From positions 1 through 7,604 of the forward strand of contig JADFOC010000117.1 of the NCBI GenBank assembly GCA_022563075.1: a DNA stretch of 7,604 nucleotides. Reading direction: 5' to 3'. This document shows, piece after piece, positions 1 through 6,489 of this stretch. The notes under the pieces are model-generated. The model made no database searches, was not told the origin of the DNA, and saw nothing but the letters and a program-made list of their open reading frames with translations. A program made the translations under genes and the position numbers. Position 1 is the first letter of the stretch. Each line of letters starts with the position of its first letter. The DNA is from Pseudomonadota bacterium (GTDB lineage Bacteria > Pseudomonadota > Gammaproteobacteria > Pseudomonadales > Pseudohongiellaceae).

Positions 1-718
1 CCGGCAACCGGCCGATCAGGGTGTTCGCCAGCATGGTCTTGCCACTTCCCGGCGGTCCGATCATCAGTAAGTTGTGGCCGCCGGCTGCCGCGATCTGCAC
101 CGCTCGCTTGGCGAATGCCTGGCCCGCCACTTCTTGAAGATCGCGCCACAACTCGCGCCGGGGCATCTGTGGTTGACCGAGTGCCTGCTTGCAGCCAGCT
201 AATTCGGTGCCATCAAGCAGATGATTTACCATCTCCAGCAAAGAATTTACACATTGCCCTCGCGCATACCCCACCACGGCCAGTTCAGCGCTATTCGCCT
301 CGGGCAAGATGATCTTGCGGTTTTTCTGCCGCGCGGCGAGGATCGCCGGTACCGCCGCATGCACCGAGCGCACCGATCCATCCAGCGCCAGTTCGCCGAT
401 TAATACGGTACTGTTTAAAGCTTCGGCATCAATTTGTCCGGAAGCCACCAGGATACTAAAAGCGATAGCGAGGTCGTAGCGTCCACCGGTTTTGGGTAGA
501 TCCGCCGGCGCCAGGTTTACCGTAATCCGCCGGGTCGGAAATTCGAGACCCGAATTGAGGATGGCGCTTCTAACGCGTTCCTTGCTCTCTTTCACCGCGG
601 TCTCGGGCAGGCCAACGATGGCGAAGCCCGGCAAACCATTGGACAAATGCGTCTCCACGCAGACATGCACGGCGTCGACACCCAGCGGTGCGCAGGAAAA
701 TACAGTGGCTAATGACAT
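1..718 (-). CDS. comM: ComM/YifB family Mg-chelatase-like AAA+ ATPase, N-terminal half (runs off left edge)
   Basis: I translated the minus strand from the ATG at 716-718; the frame stays open for 239 codons to the window edge. The N-terminal half (about residues 1-170) has the features of the ChlI/Lon-S5-like domain of this family: MSLATVFSCAPLGVDA, then GLPGFAIVGLPETAVKESKERV, NLAPADLPKTGGRYDL and IGELALDGSVR. The AAA+ ATPase domain then begins, with a clear Walker A motif GPPGSGKT at about residues 221-228. Walker B, sensor and C-terminal parts lie outside the window; the family is usually near 500 residues, so a little under half is present. Known role: ComM is a hexameric helicase that promotes branch migration during natural transformation in gammaproteobacteria. 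The gene is separated from the cytochrome genes by a terminator and a repeat array, so it probably has its own promoter in 719-833, although I see no convincing -35/-10 pair. The family call is secure; competence of this organism is not shown. Confidence 0.95.
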   Translation of the reverse strand, partial: MSLATVFSCAPLGVDAVHVCVETHLSNGLPGFAIVGLPETAVKESKERVRSAILNSGLEFPTRRITVNLAPADLPKTGGRYDLAIAFSILVASGQIDAEALNSTVLIGELALDGSVRSVHAAVPAILAARQKNRKIILPEANSAELAVVGYARGQCVNSLLEMVNHLLDGTELAGCKQALGQPQMPRRELWRDLQEVAGQAFAKRAVQIAAAGGHNLLMIGPPGSGKTMLANTLIGRLP

Positions 719-727
719 CAGCAGGCC

Positions 728-799
728 GCCCTGATCGAAAGTTAACTAACAGCCCTGAGCGGCCGTTAACTGACAGCCCTGAGCGCACGTTAAGCAATA
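728..799. repeat. Three tandem 24-bp repeats upstream of comM
   Basis: Three head-to-tail units start at 728, 752 and 776, each beginning GCCCTGA and carrying GTTAA at the same offset. Units 1 and 2 match at 19 of 24 positions and units 2 and 3 at 18 of 24, by hand count. Units 1 and 2 each contain the palindrome GTTAAC; in unit 3 it has decayed to GTTAAG. The sequence after 799 no longer fits the repeat. The array ends 9 bp before the comM start codon, so it fills the comM leader and possibly its promoter. It could be a protein-binding array or an eroded element end; I cannot tell which. Confidence 0.8.
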
Positions 800-833
800 G
801 TCCAATTCGCGGTGTTACTACAAATTTCGGGCA

Positions 834-863
834 AAAAAATGAGCCACATGCAGCTCATTTTTT
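834..863 (-). terminator. Rho-independent terminator after the cytochrome c5 genes
   Basis: A perfect 11-bp inverted repeat pairs 834-844 with 853-863 around an 8-nt loop. The inner stem is TGAGC/GCTCA and the outer stem is an A tract against a T tract, so in RNA from either strand the stem is followed by a U run. It lies 20 bp beyond the stop codon of the 883-1263 gene on the minus strand, the right place to end that transcript. The G+C part of the stem is only about 3 pairs, so efficiency could be moderate. The structure is symmetric, but no plus-strand gene ends here. Confidence 0.75.
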
Positions 864-882
864 CATGCTTGGTGGAATAGAC

Positions 883-1263
883 TCAGGTGCTGCTATCGAG
901 CATGTATTGAACGATCGCACGCAGATCCTCGTCGGTACAATTGAAGCAGAGTCCCTTAGGTGGCATCGTATTCAGTCCGTTAATGGCATTGTTAACCACC
1001 GCATCCAGGCCTTTCTCCATTCTTGGCGCCCATTCAGCGGCATTGCCTTCGCCTACCTTGGGTGCACCCGCCGCGCCGGTGCTGTGGCAGGCAAAGCATG
1101 ATTGCATATAGGTTTGCTCTGCATTGAAACCTTCGGTCAGGGCCGCCAGTTGCAGGGGTTGTTGACTGTCGTCCGCGAAATTTGCAGTGGCAAGCAAAAT
1201 TGCTGATAACAACAGGCTGATTCTAAGCAGTGGTGACGAGGTCACTTTCTTAACAGTTAACAC
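883..1263 (-). CDS. Cytochrome c5-like periplasmic monoheme protein (126 aa)
   Basis: This is a small exported class I c-type cytochrome. Residues 1-30 form a signal peptide: basic start, hydrophobic core ISLLLSAILLATA, likely cleavage near ANFA-DD. The haem-binding motif CFACH is at 56-60, followed by STGAAGAPKVG. The distal haem ligand is most likely Met100 in NTMPPKGLC. Cys106 and Cys109 (CFNC) match the second cysteine pair near the C terminus that is characteristic of cytochrome c5, where it forms a disulfide. Only one CXXCH is present, so it is not a dihaem c4. The start is GTG at 1261-1263, chosen because AAGGAG lies 6 nt upstream and the signal peptide begins at once. The protein probably carries electrons in the periplasm; its partner oxidase or reductase is not in the window. 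It lies 54 bp downstream of a close paralogue and is probably co-transcribed with it. Confidence 0.93.
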   Translation of the reverse strand: MLTVKKVTSSPLLRISLLLSAILLATANFADDSQQPLQLAALTEGFNAEQTYMQSCFACHSTGAAGAPKVGEGNAAEWAPRMEKGLDAVVNNAINGLNTMPPKGLCFNCTDEDLRAIVQYMLDSST

Positions 1264-1269
1264 TTTAAG

Positions 1270-1275
1270 CTCCTT
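1270..1275 (-). promoter_or_regulatory. Shine-Dalgarno site fixing a GTG start
   Basis: On the minus strand this reads AAGGAG, 6 nt before the GTG at 1261-1263. It is what decides for the GTG start of the 126-residue cytochrome over an internal start inside the signal peptide. Confidence 0.75.
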
Positions 1276-1317
1276 ACGAATGTAAATTAAAATTTGGCGG
1301 TAAACATAGACCCAGAC

Positions 1318-1923
1318 CTATTGCTTGACCATATATTCAACCAGCGCCAGTAGATCATCATCGCTGCAGTCGAAGCACAGGCCTCTTGGCGGCATCGCAT
1401 TCAACCCCGTAATCACGTTAGCCATCACCGCCTCCATGCCTTTTTCCATGCGTACCGACCAGGCCTCTTGATCGCCTAGTTCCGGCGCTCCAGCCGCACC
1501 GGTAGCATGACAGGCGAAGCAACTCATTTGGTAAGTTGTCGCCGCATCGAATACGGCTACTTCCGATTCTACCTGCGCAACTGGTTCTGCCGGTGCAACC
1601 GGCTCTGCCTGTGTAACCGGCTCGGACTGTGTAACCGGCTCGGACTGTGCAACTGACTCGGACTGTGCAACCGGCTCGGATTGGGCGTTCGCTGGTTGGG
1701 CTATGGTGGCGGCGGCCTCTGGCGCCGGCTCTACTGAACCTGCTGCAGCGCTGTCGGCAATGATGCCCACGCAGGGTTGACCGGCCAAACACACTTGCCC
1801 CACCGGCCGGATATTCTCCACGGTAGCTTGCTGTGCCGACACACCGCCACTGATCAGCAGGAAGAGTGTCAGTTGCATCAGGGTCAGTAGGACCCAGCGA
1901 ACTCGAGCGCCGACTGGTGGCAC
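1318..1923 (-). CDS. Cytochrome c5-like protein with repetitive Glu-Pro-Val linker (201 aa)
   Basis: This is a longer paralogue of the downstream cytochrome. It has a signal peptide (residues 1-30, core VLLTLMQLTLFLLISG, likely cleavage VSA-QQ), then a short conserved-looking stretch IRPVGQVCLAGQPC with two non-haem cysteines (Cys45, Cys51). A low-complexity Ala/Glu/Pro/Val/Gln/Ser segment follows (about 56-124) containing six hexapeptides of the type EPVAQS. The haem domain comes last: CFACH at 135-139, likely axial Met177 in NAMPPRG, and the c5-type cysteine pair Cys183/Cys186. By hand alignment the two haem domains share about 44 of 73 positions. The start is GTG at 1921-1923 with a purine-rich ribosome site 9 nt upstream. 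The extended linker may tether or extend the haem domain from a membrane or partner; that is inference. The cleavage site has no lipobox, so it should be soluble if the signal peptide is removed. Confidence 0.9.
   Translation of the reverse strand: MPPVGARVRWVLLTLMQLTLFLLISGGVSAQQATVENIRPVGQVCLAGQPCVGIIADSAAAGSVEPAPEAAATIAQPANAQSEPVAQSESVAQSEPVTQSEPVTQAEPVAPAEPVAQVESEVAVFDAATTYQMSCFACHATGAAGAPELGDQEAWSVRMEKGMEAVMANVITGLNAMPPRGLCFDCSDDDLLALVEYMVKQ
1574..1681. repeat. Six in-frame 18-bp repeats encoding the EPVAQS linker
   Basis: Six consecutive 18-bp units begin at 1574, 1592, 1610, 1628, 1646 and 1664. Units 3 and 4 are identical and the others differ at a few positions. The unit length is a multiple of three, so gain or loss of units changes linker length by six residues without a frameshift. 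The array lies wholly within the 201-residue cytochrome gene, between the signal peptide and the haem domain. Confidence 0.9.
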
Positions 1924-1932
1924 AGAATGTAG

Positions 1933-1938
1933 CTCCTC
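1933..1938 (-). promoter_or_regulatory. Shine-Dalgarno site for the upstream cytochrome
   Basis: On the minus strand this reads GAGGAG, 9 nt before the GTG at 1921-1923. The only other nearby in-frame start, Met16, would cut the signal peptide in half, so the GTG is preferred. Confidence 0.65.
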
Positions 1939-2018
1939 TTGGCTGATAAGCTGGGTGATGGTCTCGGTTTTACTGGCGCCGATTACGAATTACGGGTGCC
2001 AGAAAAAAATGCAGGCGG

Positions 2019-2047
2019 ATTATACCCCTAATTGTAGCAGGCGGGAA
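2019..2047 (-). promoter_or_regulatory. Putative sigma-70 promoter of the cytochrome c5 pair
   Basis: The minus strand has a perfect TATAAT at 2019-2024. At 17-bp spacing the -35 position (2042-2047) reads TTCCCG, only 3 of 6 to consensus, so an activator may be needed. The predicted leader to the GTG at 1923 is about 90 nt. The rest of the 1924-2118 gap shows no gene and no clear terminator for the metalloprotease gene that ends at 2119. Confidence 0.5.
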
Positions 2048-2118
2048 TAAGAGTGGATGTCAGGAGATTGAAGCGCTTTGGTGGCGATGGTGACGCTGGA
2101 GGCATGCCGCAGGTGCAT

Positions 2119-3555
2119 TTACGGCGAAACCGTGAGATTTAGCGGGACTCGATGAAAATAGATTTCCTCCGGTTCACTGCTCAGCCCATAGCCGATGATG
2201 AAATCCACGACGATATCGTCGATACCCAATTCTGCAGGAATTAGATCGGTCGCTACCGTCAGCTCTTCGATGGCTGACAGGACTCTGTTGGCGGCTCTGA
2301 CGATGACCCCAGGATTGGCCGCACTGTCGACGAATTGGCCCAGGCTATTTAACAGGAGAGTCTGTTCTTCCAGCAGTGCAGCCACTACTAGAAACCCAGC
2401 CAGTCCCTGATGTTGAGGATCTATTTCAATCTGCATGGTGATATCCAGGGAATCACCGGGGCCGAAGCGATTTTGGTAAGTGAGTCCATTGTCGGCGGTA
2501 ATTCCGCCGGAAAATAAGGCAGTCGAAGAACCGCCGAGGAGACTGGTGGTTGACCCCAACGAAGAAAATCCAGTGCTGGTAAAGGATGAAGCAATTTGAT
2601 AATCGCCCTCGGTACCGCATTCTTCTTTTGGCGGTATATCGAAGGTGTTCGCCAGCAAAAAATAGATTCCCGGTTGCAGGGTCTCAGTGAGAACAGAATT
2701 ACAACCGTCGTTGGTATTTGCATCGACGCTGATAATCTGCAAATTGGTGTCTGCCAGCAGCAACACAGATTCCAACACAGACGCGGTCATGCTGAATTCC
2801 AGCTCGGTGGTGCTATTCAGTTCAAATCGATAGATATCGATAAAGCTGGTATCGCCGCCACCCACGGTCAACTCCTGAACGGTGCAATCGCTGTCGTCGA
2901 GCGCATTGGTGAGTAGTCCAAAACTCAGGTCCTGAATCAGGCAATTCGACAACCCCCCATAGAGCGTGTCGACTCCAAGAATATCATCGGCCTGCAAACG
3001 ATCCAGATTGCCAATGCTGGCAGCCATGATGGCAGCATTGACCGGTTCATGGTCCAGGCCCAGCGCATGACCGAGTTCATGCAGCGCGATGCGGCGGAAA
3101 TCGAGGCCGTTGAAATTCATCCCAAATTGAACCAAGCGCCCATCGAAAATATCGACGTCTACAGCTTGATTGATAACGATATCTGACTCACTAATACTGG
3201 GTGGGCCCAACACTTGACTGGAAAAACTCCTTAGCGTGACCGCCAGGGCACTTTCGCCAAACTCTGATCCACAAACGTCTTCGGTAAAATCGACACTATT
3301 GAGTCCATCATCCAAACAGGGATCCAGATGCTCTTGCTTTAGTACGAAATTGAATACCGTCTCTCTGTTCCAGTCAGCCATGGCTTCTATGAAGGCCGTA
3401 TTCCAACTGATTCCAGTGGCTGAACTGCCGTCGATATCCACATAGAAATCGGTTTCGGCGCCGAGCCATTTGGAACCACTTATATCGAACGCCACCACCT
3501 GAACCATCCAGGTGTGAAGAAACACGCAAAGGCAAAGTTTTCGCCTAAAACTCAT
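2119..3555 (-). CDS. Secreted metzincin/matrixin-type zinc metalloprotease with C-terminal accessory domains (478 aa)
   Basis: This is an exported protease. The signal peptide is residues 1-22 (RRK, then CLCVFLHTWMVQVVA). The catalytic domain is about 25-200: FIEAMADWN early in the domain, then the zinc site HELGHALGLDH with His159, Glu160, His163 and His169, a Met-turn at Met177 (AAIMAAS), and the ending LQADDILGVDTLYG, typical of bacterial peptidase M10A-like proteins. The residue after the third His is Glu, as in astacins, not the Ser/Thr usual in matrixins. Residues about 203-325 resemble a bacterial pre-peptidase C-terminal (PPC) domain: FIDIYRFEL, LLLADTNLQII, LQPGIYFLLANTF, GDYQI. The last 130 residues (about 345-478) form a separate Gly/Asp/Ile-rich, beta-type region that I cannot name; they include an LVVAALLEEQTLLLNSLGQF stretch. 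Cys80/Cys95 and Cys205/Cys224 could form disulfides. The ATG start has only a weak GAGAG ribosome site 9 nt upstream. The gene diverges from the Calx-beta gene. The substrate is unknown. Confidence 0.88.
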   Translation of the reverse strand: MSFRRKLCLCVFLHTWMVQVVAFDISGSKWLGAETDFYVDIDGSSATGISWNTAFIEAMADWNRETVFNFVLKQEHLDPCLDDGLNSVDFTEDVCGSEFGESALAVTLRSFSSQVLGPPSISESDIVINQAVDVDIFDGRLVQFGMNFNGLDFRRIALHELGHALGLDHEPVNAAIMAASIGNLDRLQADDILGVDTLYGGLSNCLIQDLSFGLLTNALDDSDCTVQELTVGGGDTSFIDIYRFELNSTTELEFSMTASVLESVLLLADTNLQIISVDANTNDGCNSVLTETLQPGIYFLLANTFDIPPKEECGTEGDYQIASSFTSTGFSSLGSTTSLLGGSSTALFSGGITADNGLTYQNRFGPGDSLDITMQIEIDPQHQGLAGFLVVAALLEEQTLLLNSLGQFVDSAANPGVIVRAANRVLSAIEELTVATDLIPAELGIDDIVVDFIIGYGLSSEPEEIYFHRVPLNLTVSP

Positions 3556-3703
3556 CGGATAGTGCTCTCGTTATTGTGTAATTCTCACGCCCGGGCATAT
3601 AGGCATATAACGCTCTAGCCCGCTCTGCGCCTACAGGATGACTAGATAATTCCCAATGCTAATCTATTATGAGGGCATAGCCTATCGATAAACCGCCAGA
3701 GGG
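3556..3703. promoter_or_regulatory. Divergent intergenic region between protease and Calx-beta genes
   Basis: This gap must hold the 5' signals of both divergent genes. For the plus-strand gene, TATTAT at 3665-3670 is a reasonable -10 (5 of 6), but the sequence 17 bp upstream is not a recognisable -35. A second -10-like hexamer, GATAAT, sits at 3645-3650. For the minus-strand gene I see no convincing promoter. An 8-bp direct repeat GGCATATA occurs twice head to tail at 3594-3601 and 3602-3609. No small gene or RNA is apparent. Confidence 0.4.
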
Positions 3704-3709
3704 ATGGTG

Positions 3710-5368
3710 ATGCGCCGTGCATTTCTGTTGATTTCAATAACCGGGGTACTGCTTTGCCGCTCTCTATCGGCAGGTACGTTGGAATTTGAGCTGTCCAGCT
3801 ATGCCATCGCGGAAAATGCATCGAGCTTCGAGGTCGCCGTCAGTCGCAGCGGCAATGTAAGCGCCGCGGCCACCGTTACGGTCATATCCATTGACGGTAC
3901 CGCCGTCGCGTCCAAGGATTTTCTCAATATCTCGGTGGTGCTGAGCTGGACTGCCGGGGACACTTTGAGCAAAAAATTCTCGATCACCATCATTGATAAC
4001 GCCATTGTTGATGGGTCTTTAAACTTTCAGTTAGAACTGATTAATCCATCCGGTGATACTCTGGGCACTGTCGCCACTACGCTGGTCACCATCAGCGATT
4101 TTGAAGAAGGCCAGTTGGCTCTGTCTGCGGCCAGTTATTCGATTTCTGAAAATGACGAAGTTGTCATGGTTACTGTCAGCAGGACCATTGGGACCAACGG
4201 TGAGGTGTCGGTAAGTATCGCAACCAAGGACGGCACTGCCAGTAAAGATTCAGATTATGAAAGTGTCGAAACAACCTTGGTATTTGCAGATGGAGAAGCC
4301 CTTAAGACAATTTCAATTCCCTTAGTCGACGACAATATTGGTGAAGTCGACGAAACATTTAGCATTGAATTATCCAGCGTTACTGGCGGGGCAACAATTG
4401 GCGAAATCCAGACGGCCACCATTACCATCGAAGACACCGATCTCGATTTTACGCCGCTTCTTACTACGCTGAGCTTGGTTGATGACAACATCACTCAACC
4501 GCCATTGATCGACCTCAAACAAGCCTCTTTGCTGGATGCCACTAAGACATTTCTAGAGACGATTAATGAAATTCCTGTGCTGAAAATTACCGATCTGGTT
4601 GCCGAACAGGACAGCTCGGGAATCATCACCATTGCTGTGGGGGATGACAAATACTATCTTCGACCCATCGCTGTTACCCGGGCCGTATCGGGATTCGAAC
4701 CACTGATCATCATCTACGATGACAAGAACGGCAGATTTGTCACCAGCCAGGGACTGAACTTCGAATTTCAGCCTGCGCTAAAGGGGCTTTCGATTCTTCA
4801 GGAAAAATTGGCTGAAGTATCCCTGCCTGAACTCGAAGTGACCGCGAATGGCAATATCACGATCCAGGTCGATCAGGGGCCACCACCGCTGGAACTAAAT
4901 GCCGCCGGTGTGCTGGAAATTCACAATTCCTATTACGATCGATATAATGTCCGGCCGATAAGCGTGGGCACCTTAAGTACGGCTACAACAGAAGGTATCG
5001 CCCTAATCGCGCATCCTTCATTTCCCGACGAAGCTCTGCTTGTCGTTACCTTCAGGGACGAATCCGATTTCAGACAACAAGTCCTCACCCCGGCGCCGTA
5101 TGATGGCCTGGAACTCGTTGATTACCTGAATATAGTGGACGGGTTGAGTAATGTAGTATTAGGCGATTATGGGTTGGTGAATCTTAAATACGGCACCGAA
5201 GCCGTTACCTTGTTCTCTGACTATATCGTGAGACGGGCGGAAAATTTTGTCAGCTCAAAAGTTGGCGTTGTCAGCGTCGCTGATATAAATGGTGATGGCA
5301 GCAACGACATAAAAATGACTTACTCTTCTGGTGACGAGCAATACTTTTTTGTAATGCAGCCGCCCTAA
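3710..5368 (+). CDS. Secreted Calx-beta repeat protein with C-terminal calcium-loop repeat (552 aa)
   Basis: This is an exported, probably cell-surface or extracellular protein. The signal peptide is residues 1-21 (MRRAFLLISITGVLLCRSLSA). Two Calx-beta domains follow, about 22-132 and 135-245. The second is canonical: YSISEN at 143-148, DGTAS at 174-178, DSDY at 180-183, EVDETF at 212-217 and EDTD at 241-244. The first keeps DGTA and KDF but has VDGSLNF where the acidic DETF-type segment is expected, so it may have lost a calcium ligand. The C-terminal 300 residues hold diverged beta repeats with matching cores YLRPIAV (316-322) and YNVRPISV (412-419). The protein ends with a calcium-type loop DINGDGSND (525-533) leading into IKMTYSSGDEQYFFV. 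I chose ATG 3710 because AGAGGG lies 6 nt upstream; the ATG at 3704 abuts that site. A role in adhesion or matrix is plausible but not shown. It converges on rmlB. Confidence 0.85.
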   Translation: MRRAFLLISITGVLLCRSLSAGTLEFELSSYAIAENASSFEVAVSRSGNVSAAATVTVISIDGTAVASKDFLNISVVLSWTAGDTLSKKFSITIIDNAIVDGSLNFQLELINPSGDTLGTVATTLVTISDFEEGQLALSAASYSISENDEVVMVTVSRTIGTNGEVSVSIATKDGTASKDSDYESVETTLVFADGEALKTISIPLVDDNIGEVDETFSIELSSVTGGATIGEIQTATITIEDTDLDFTPLLTTLSLVDDNITQPPLIDLKQASLLDATKTFLETINEIPVLKITDLVAEQDSSGIITIAVGDDKYYLRPIAVTRAVSGFEPLIIIYDDKNGRFVTSQGLNFEFQPALKGLSILQEKLAEVSLPELEVTANGNITIQVDQGPPPLELNAAGVLEIHNSYYDRYNVRPISVGTLSTATTEGIALIAHPSFPDEALLVVTFRDESDFRQQVLTPAPYDGLELVDYLNIVDGLSNVVLGDYGLVNLKYGTEAVTLFSDYIVRRAENFVSSKVGVVSVADINGDGSNDIKMTYSSGDEQYFFVMQPP

Positions 5369-5409
5369 ACAGAGAAACCGGGACTTTCTTGACTCGAAAT
5401 AAAATTACC

Positions 5410-6489
5410 TCAAGAATGCCGATAAGACCCATCCAGTATTGAGAGCCACCAGGATTCATTGGCCAAATACCAATCCACCGTTTTATTCAAACCAGACTGA
5501 AAATCTTCTTGCGGCGCATAGCCCAAGTTTTCCACAATCTTGGACGCGTCGATGGCATAGCGGGTATCGTGCCCCGGTCGATCTTCGACGAAAGTAATCA
5601 GTGTTTTCGCTGCAGTGTTGTTGGCGCAGGGAGAATCTGGAAATCGCTTGGCCAGCTCTGCATCGGACTCAAATCGTGCATCGACAATTTCACACAGCAG
5701 ATTCACCACATCGATGTTAGTCCATTCGTTGTTGCCCCCGATGTTGTAAGTTGCTCCAACCTGCCCCTTTTTAATGATCAGTTCGATGCCGCGGCTGTGA
5801 TCATCGACGTAGAGCCAGTCCCGGATCTGTTGACCGTCGCCATAAATTGGCAGTGACTTGCCCTTGAGAATATTGAGCAGACACAGCGGGATCAGCTTTT
5901 CCGGAAAGTGGTAGGGGCCGTAGTTATTGGAACAGTTGCTGGTGGTTACTCTTAGTCCATAGGTGTGATGGTAGGCCCGCACCAGATGATCGGACGCCGC
6001 CTTGCTGGCCGCATAGGGAGAGTTCGGTGCGTAAGGAGTGACTTCACTGAAGGCAGGGTCGTCTGCCGCCAGCGTGCCATACACTTCATCGGTGGAAACA
6101 TGATGAAATAAGTGATCGGATTTTCCGCTGCCGTCCAGCCAAACTTTTTTGGCAGCCTTTAGCAGCGTGTGCGTACCGATGATATTGGTGTCGATGAATG
6201 CATCTGGCCCGGTGATAGACCTGTCCACATGGCTTTCCGCCGCGAAGTGCACCAGCGTATCGATCTCATGCTCCGACAGCAGCGATTCCACCAGGCTCTG
6301 ATCGCAGATGGAGCCTTTGACAAAACTGAATCCTTGTTGTTCCAGCAGCGCCGTTAGATTATTGATGTTGCCGGCATAGGTTAACGCGTCAAGCACGACA
6401 ATCTGGTCTTCTGGATTTTCCCCATGCCAGTAGTGAACAAAATTTGAGCCGATAAAACCGGCCGCACCGGTGACGAGTATTTTTTTCAT
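5410..6489 (-). CDS. rmlB: dTDP-glucose 4,6-dehydratase RmlB (359 aa)
   Basis: RmlB converts dTDP-glucose to dTDP-4-keto-6-deoxyglucose, the second step of dTDP-L-rhamnose synthesis, in the cytoplasm. It is an extended short-chain dehydrogenase. The NAD-binding motif TGAAGFIG is at 7-14, the active-site stretch STDEVYG at 132-138 (Asp134 and Glu135 are the usual dehydratase acid/base pair), and the catalytic YAASK at 159-163. The family motifs [14 protein letters not shown] (from 188), [15 protein letters not shown] (217-231) and [12 protein letters not shown] (from 303) are all present. Length is normal for the family. The start ATG overlaps the rmlD stop by 4 bp (ATGA). GAGGA abuts the ATG directly, which is too close for an ordinary ribosome site, so translation probably depends on coupling to rmlD. 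It is the last gene of the visible operon and converges on the Calx-beta gene, 41 bp away. Confidence 0.97.
   Translation of the reverse strand: MKKILVTGAAGFIGSNFVHYWHGENPEDQIVVLDALTYAGNINNLTALLEQQGFSFVKGSICDQSLVESLLSEHEIDTLVHFAAESHVDRSITGPDAFIDTNIIGTHTLLKAAKKVWLDGSGKSDHLFHHVSTDEVYGTLAADDPAFSEVTPYAPNSPYAASKAASDHLVRAYHHTYGLRVTTSNCSNNYGPYHFPEKLIPLCLLNILKGKSLPIYGDGQQIRDWLYVDDHSRGIELIIKKGQVGATYNIGGNNEWTNIDVVNLLCEIVDARFESDAELAKRFPDSPCANNTAAKTLITFVEDRPGHDTRYAIDASKIVENLGYAPQEDFQSGLNKTVDWYLANESWWLSILDGSYRHS

Noticed and set aside
570..797. Minus-strand open frame of 75 codons with GRSGL-VN peptide repeats
   Set aside because: It overlaps the start of comM in another frame, and its repeats are just the translation of the 24-bp DNA array.
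728..799. CRISPR array
   Set aside because: Units are contiguous 24-bp tandem copies with no spacers, and no cas genes are present.
688..1101. Plus-strand open frame of 137 codons
   Set aside because: It crosses the repeat array, the terminator and the antisense of the cytochrome haem domain, and has no recognisable domain.
1771..1791. Second haem site at CLAGQPC in the longer cytochrome
   Set aside because: The spacing is CX5C with no following His, so it is not a CXXCH haem motif; the protein has one haem.
1418..1792. Minus-strand open frame of 124 codons rich in Arg, Gly and Cys
   Set aside because: It is an alternate-frame reading of the 18-bp repeats within the 201-residue cytochrome gene, which has clear family motifs.
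3710..3772. Lipoprotein signal in the Calx-beta protein
   Set aside because: The Cys in GVLLCRS is preceded by Leu, not Gly, Ala or Ser as a lipobox needs; a standard signal peptidase I site at LSA-GT fits better.
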